Source of the DNA: Massilia agrisoli
GTDB taxonomy: Bacteria; Pseudomonadota; Gammaproteobacteria; Burkholderiales; Burkholderiaceae_D
Direction: 5' to 3'
NCBI RefSeq assembly: GCF_020831365.1
Contig: NZ_JAJHPV010000004.1
Location: 513,740-577,739, forward strand
DNA: 64,000 bases
The notes beneath the pieces were generated by a model. The model ran no database searches. It had not been told where the DNA came from and was given only the letters and a program-made list of their open reading frames with translations. The translations under genes were made by a program, and so were the position numbers. This document shows positions 62,524 to 64,000 of this stretch, piece after piece (the first letter of the stretch is position 1; every line of letters begins with the position of its first letter).

Positions 62524-63111
62524 GTGTCTACCGATTCCAATCTCGATCCACAACAGTTGCGGGCCTGGCTACTGGCCGCCGCGCGCCGCGACGCGAACGC
62601 GTTCCGTTTGATGTACAACGCCACATCGCCGAAACTGTTCGGCTTCGCGCTGCGTATATTACGTAAGCGGGAGCTGGCGGAGGAAGCGATGCAGGAAGCA
62701 TTTGTCGCGATCTGGAATAACGCCGGCAACTATGATGCGCAGCTTGCCGCGCCAATGACCTGGATGGCGACTATCGTGCGCAATAAAGCCCTGGACATAT
62801 TGAGACGGACCGACGACGTGGTCGAAATCGACGCCGCGCAGTTCGACAGCGAAGTGCTGAACGCCTTCCGCGACCCCGGCGCCACACCGATCGAAGCGCT
62901 GCAGATCAGCAGCGACGCGCGGGCACTGGCCTACTGCATGTCAATGCTGGAAGGCCAGCACCGGCAAGTGGTCGGAATGGCCTTCTTCCATGACCTGTCG
63001 CACAGCGAAGTCGCGCAAAAGATGGCGGTGCCGCTCGGGACGGTCAAGACCTGGATCCGGCGCAGCCTGGAACGGCTGAAGACCTGCCTGGCGAAACGGG
63101 AGCAAGCATGA
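62524..63111 (+). CDS. ECF-type RNA polymerase sigma factor
   Basis: A 195-residue sigma factor. The sigma-2 region is FRLMYNATSPKLFGFALRIL, RELAEEAMQEAFVAIWNNAG and PMTWMATIVRNKALDILRRT; the sigma-4 region is LEGQHRQVVGMAFFHDLSHS EVAQKMAVPLGTVKTWIRRS. The GTG at 62524 has AAGG six bases upstream and gives a normal length; the frame extends upstream but without domain features. It overlaps the anti-sigma gene by 4 bases (ATGA). Confidence 0.92.
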   Translation: MSTDSNLDPQQLRAWLLAAARRDANAFRLMYNATSPKLFGFALRILRKRELAEEAMQEAFVAIWNNAGNYDAQLAAPMTWMATIVRNKALDILRRTDDVVEIDAAQFDSEVLNAFRDPGATPIEALQISSDARALAYCMSMLEGQHRQVVGMAFFHDLSHSEVAQKMAVPLGTVKTWIRRSLERLKTCLAKREQA

Positions 63112-63809
63112 ATATCCGCGACAACCTGCCGCTGCGTGAAAAACTCGCGGCTGAATACGTGCTGGGCACACTGAAGGGACGCGCGCGCCGCCGTTTCGAG
63201 GGATGGATGCACAACGACGCCGCACTGCGCCGCACGACCGCCGAGTGGCAGGACCGGCTGATGCCGCTGGCCGAGCTGTCCGGCGCGGTCAACCCGCGTC
63301 CGCAAGTCTGGACCGGCATCGAACGGCGCCTGAACCTGAAGCCACAGCGTCAAGGGTGGCAGTTGTGGGGTGACGAAGCAGTCGGCTTCTGGCGCTCGCT
63401 CGGCCTGGCGTCGAGCGCGTTTGCGGCGGTGCTGCTGTTTGTGCTTGCGACCAGGACGCTTGACGCGCCGGTGATCGACCACGTGGCCACGCTGACCGAT
63501 GCGCAGGCGCAGACGGCATTGCTGGTAACGGCGGACACGCGCCGCAAGACGCTTGGCGTGCGCGTGATGGATAACGTGGCGGTGGCAAGCGACAAGGTGC
63601 TGCAGCTGTGGGCGATCCCGAAGCAGGGCGCGCCACGGTCGCTGGGTGTGCTGCCCAAGAACGGCAGTATCGAGCTGGCGCTGACGGACCGCGCGATCGG
63701 CAGCGATGTCGTGATGCTGGCGATCAGCCTGGAGCCGACAGGCGGCTCGCCCGATCCGAACGGGCCGACCGGGCCGGTGCTGTATAAAGGCGCATGGGTA
63801 AGGATGTAG
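63108..63809 (+). CDS. Anti-sigma factor (RskA-type)
   Basis: A 233-residue protein with an N-terminal zinc-free anti-sigma region (LAAEYVLGTLKGRARRRFEG), one membrane helix (about 104-124; LGLASSAFAAVLLFVLATRT) and a periplasmic RskA domain (VLQLWAIPKQGAPRSLGVLP, LAISLEPTGGSPDPNGPTGP). Such proteins hold the ECF sigma at the membrane until an extracytoplasmic signal releases it. Overlap with the sigma gene means coupled translation. Confidence 0.9.
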   Translation: MNIRDNLPLREKLAAEYVLGTLKGRARRRFEGWMHNDAALRRTTAEWQDRLMPLAELSGAVNPRPQVWTGIERRLNLKPQRQGWQLWGDEAVGFWRSLGLASSAFAAVLLFVLATRTLDAPVIDHVATLTDAQAQTALLVTADTRRKTLGVRVMDNVAVASDKVLQLWAIPKQGAPRSLGVLPKNGSIELALTDRAIGSDVVMLAISLEPTGGSPDPNGPTGPVLYKGAWVRM

Positions 63810-63828
63810 CCGGCGCCCAGCGTTGATA

Positions 63829-63868
63829 CGCGCATTCGGCGGATGCGCGTGCCGCTTATCCGCCCTAC
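63829..63868. repeat. Half copy of the GTAGGGYGG hairpin family beside an IS end
   Basis: CGCGCATTCGGCGGATGCGC then GTGCCGCTTATCCGCCCTAC is the right arm of the repeat seen at 10967-11063; the matching left arm GTAGGGCGGATAAG is absent. It starts about 20 bases after the anti-sigma stop and is followed by the transposase remnant. Confidence 0.7.
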
Positions 63869-63901
63869 ATGCTGGTGCATTTGTAGATACCGTCTTGATC
63901 G

Positions 63902-64000
63902 TCAAGCCTGAACGGCAAAATTTGCCTCGTATGCCCGTCCAGTTTTGACGACACCGAAGCACAAATGTGCAAGCTTCCGCATGGCGGCCCCAATGGCCGC
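63902..64000 (-). mobile_element. C-terminal end of an IS110-type transposase, cut by the window edge
   Basis: Reading the minus strand from 64000, the last 32 codons give AAIGAAMRKLAHLCFGVVKT GRAYEANFAVQA and a stop at 63902. The MRKL-HLCFGVxKxG pattern is the usual tail of IS110-family (DEDD plus serine) transposases. The rest of the gene and the element lie outside the window. About 33 bases separate the stop from the REP-like half repeat, so the element boundary is probably in 63869-63901. Confidence 0.65.

Overview
The window is about 65% GC and reads as chromosome of a betaproteobacterium of the Oxalobacteraceae (Massilia/Telluria/Duganella type). The grounds are the rpsP-rimM-trmD-rplS operon, the DUF3579 and CobD-like genes, overall protein character, many secreted peptidases, and abundant short palindromic intergenic repeats. 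No lineage-defining rRNA is present, so the genus is an inference. I saw no tRNA, rRNA, CRISPR array or prophage.

Layout. 1-1156: an AT-rich, lower-GC patch with an orphan LuxR-type regulator whose receiver lacks the phospho-acceptor Asp. 1239-5093: glycerophosphodiester phosphodiesterase, alaS, a TusA-like protein. 5460-10955: a TPR lipoprotein, then etfBA and an acyl-CoA dehydrogenase (electron transfer from acyl-CoA oxidation). 11201-16386: a lipoprotein with an HExxH motif, a VOC protein, a GlxA-type regulator, a ParD-like antitoxin overlapping a methionine aminopeptidase, and a TM2 membrane protein. 16550-22347: the ribosomal/tRNA-modification operon, a NUDIX CoA pyrophosphatase, CobD-like, DUF3579, CBS and SDR genes. 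22468-31743: a cysteine-rich flavoprotein, a periplasmic TPR protein, the nagK-nagA-nagB(II)-nagZ amino-sugar operon, a DUF2807 (GIN) repeat protein and a small secreted protein. 31899-38630: a LysR regulator, two small proteins, gspA-gspB, mobB, a YjfB-like protein, and a bufferin-type locus: a DUF2282 peptide followed by one gene that fuses DUF692 (MNIO) to DUF2063. 38679-43543: DUF883-like, S4, fumC, FimV-like, FliT and HDOD genes. 43766-54748: an exopeptidase cluster (M1, M13, M4, S9) with two CsbD paralogues around a methyltransferase. 54842-63809: MATE exporter, dihaem cytochrome c, cbpA-cbpM, SulP transporter, DJ-1/PfpI protein, patatin, and an ECF sigma/anti-sigma pair. 63902-64000: the end of an IS110-type transposase abutting a REP-like repeat.

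Genes that appear to work together: etfB-etfA-acyl-CoA dehydrogenase; nagK-nagA-nagB-nagZ (GlcNAc salvage, with phased repeats upstream); gspA-gspB; bufA-bufBC (predicted copper-binding RiPP and its maturase); parD-like-map; cbpA-cbpM; ECF sigma-anti-sigma. Two repeat families punctuate the intergenic space: long hairpins with GTAGGGYGG ends (9063, 10967, 48471, and a half copy at 63829) and short palindromes with a TTCCCGCG core (5211, 5291, 22355, 22408, 25217).

The most interesting locus is the fused MNIO-DUF2063 maturase with its four-cysteine precursor at 36687-38630. After it come the ParD-like/methionine aminopeptidase pair and the IS110 end sitting at a REP-like element.
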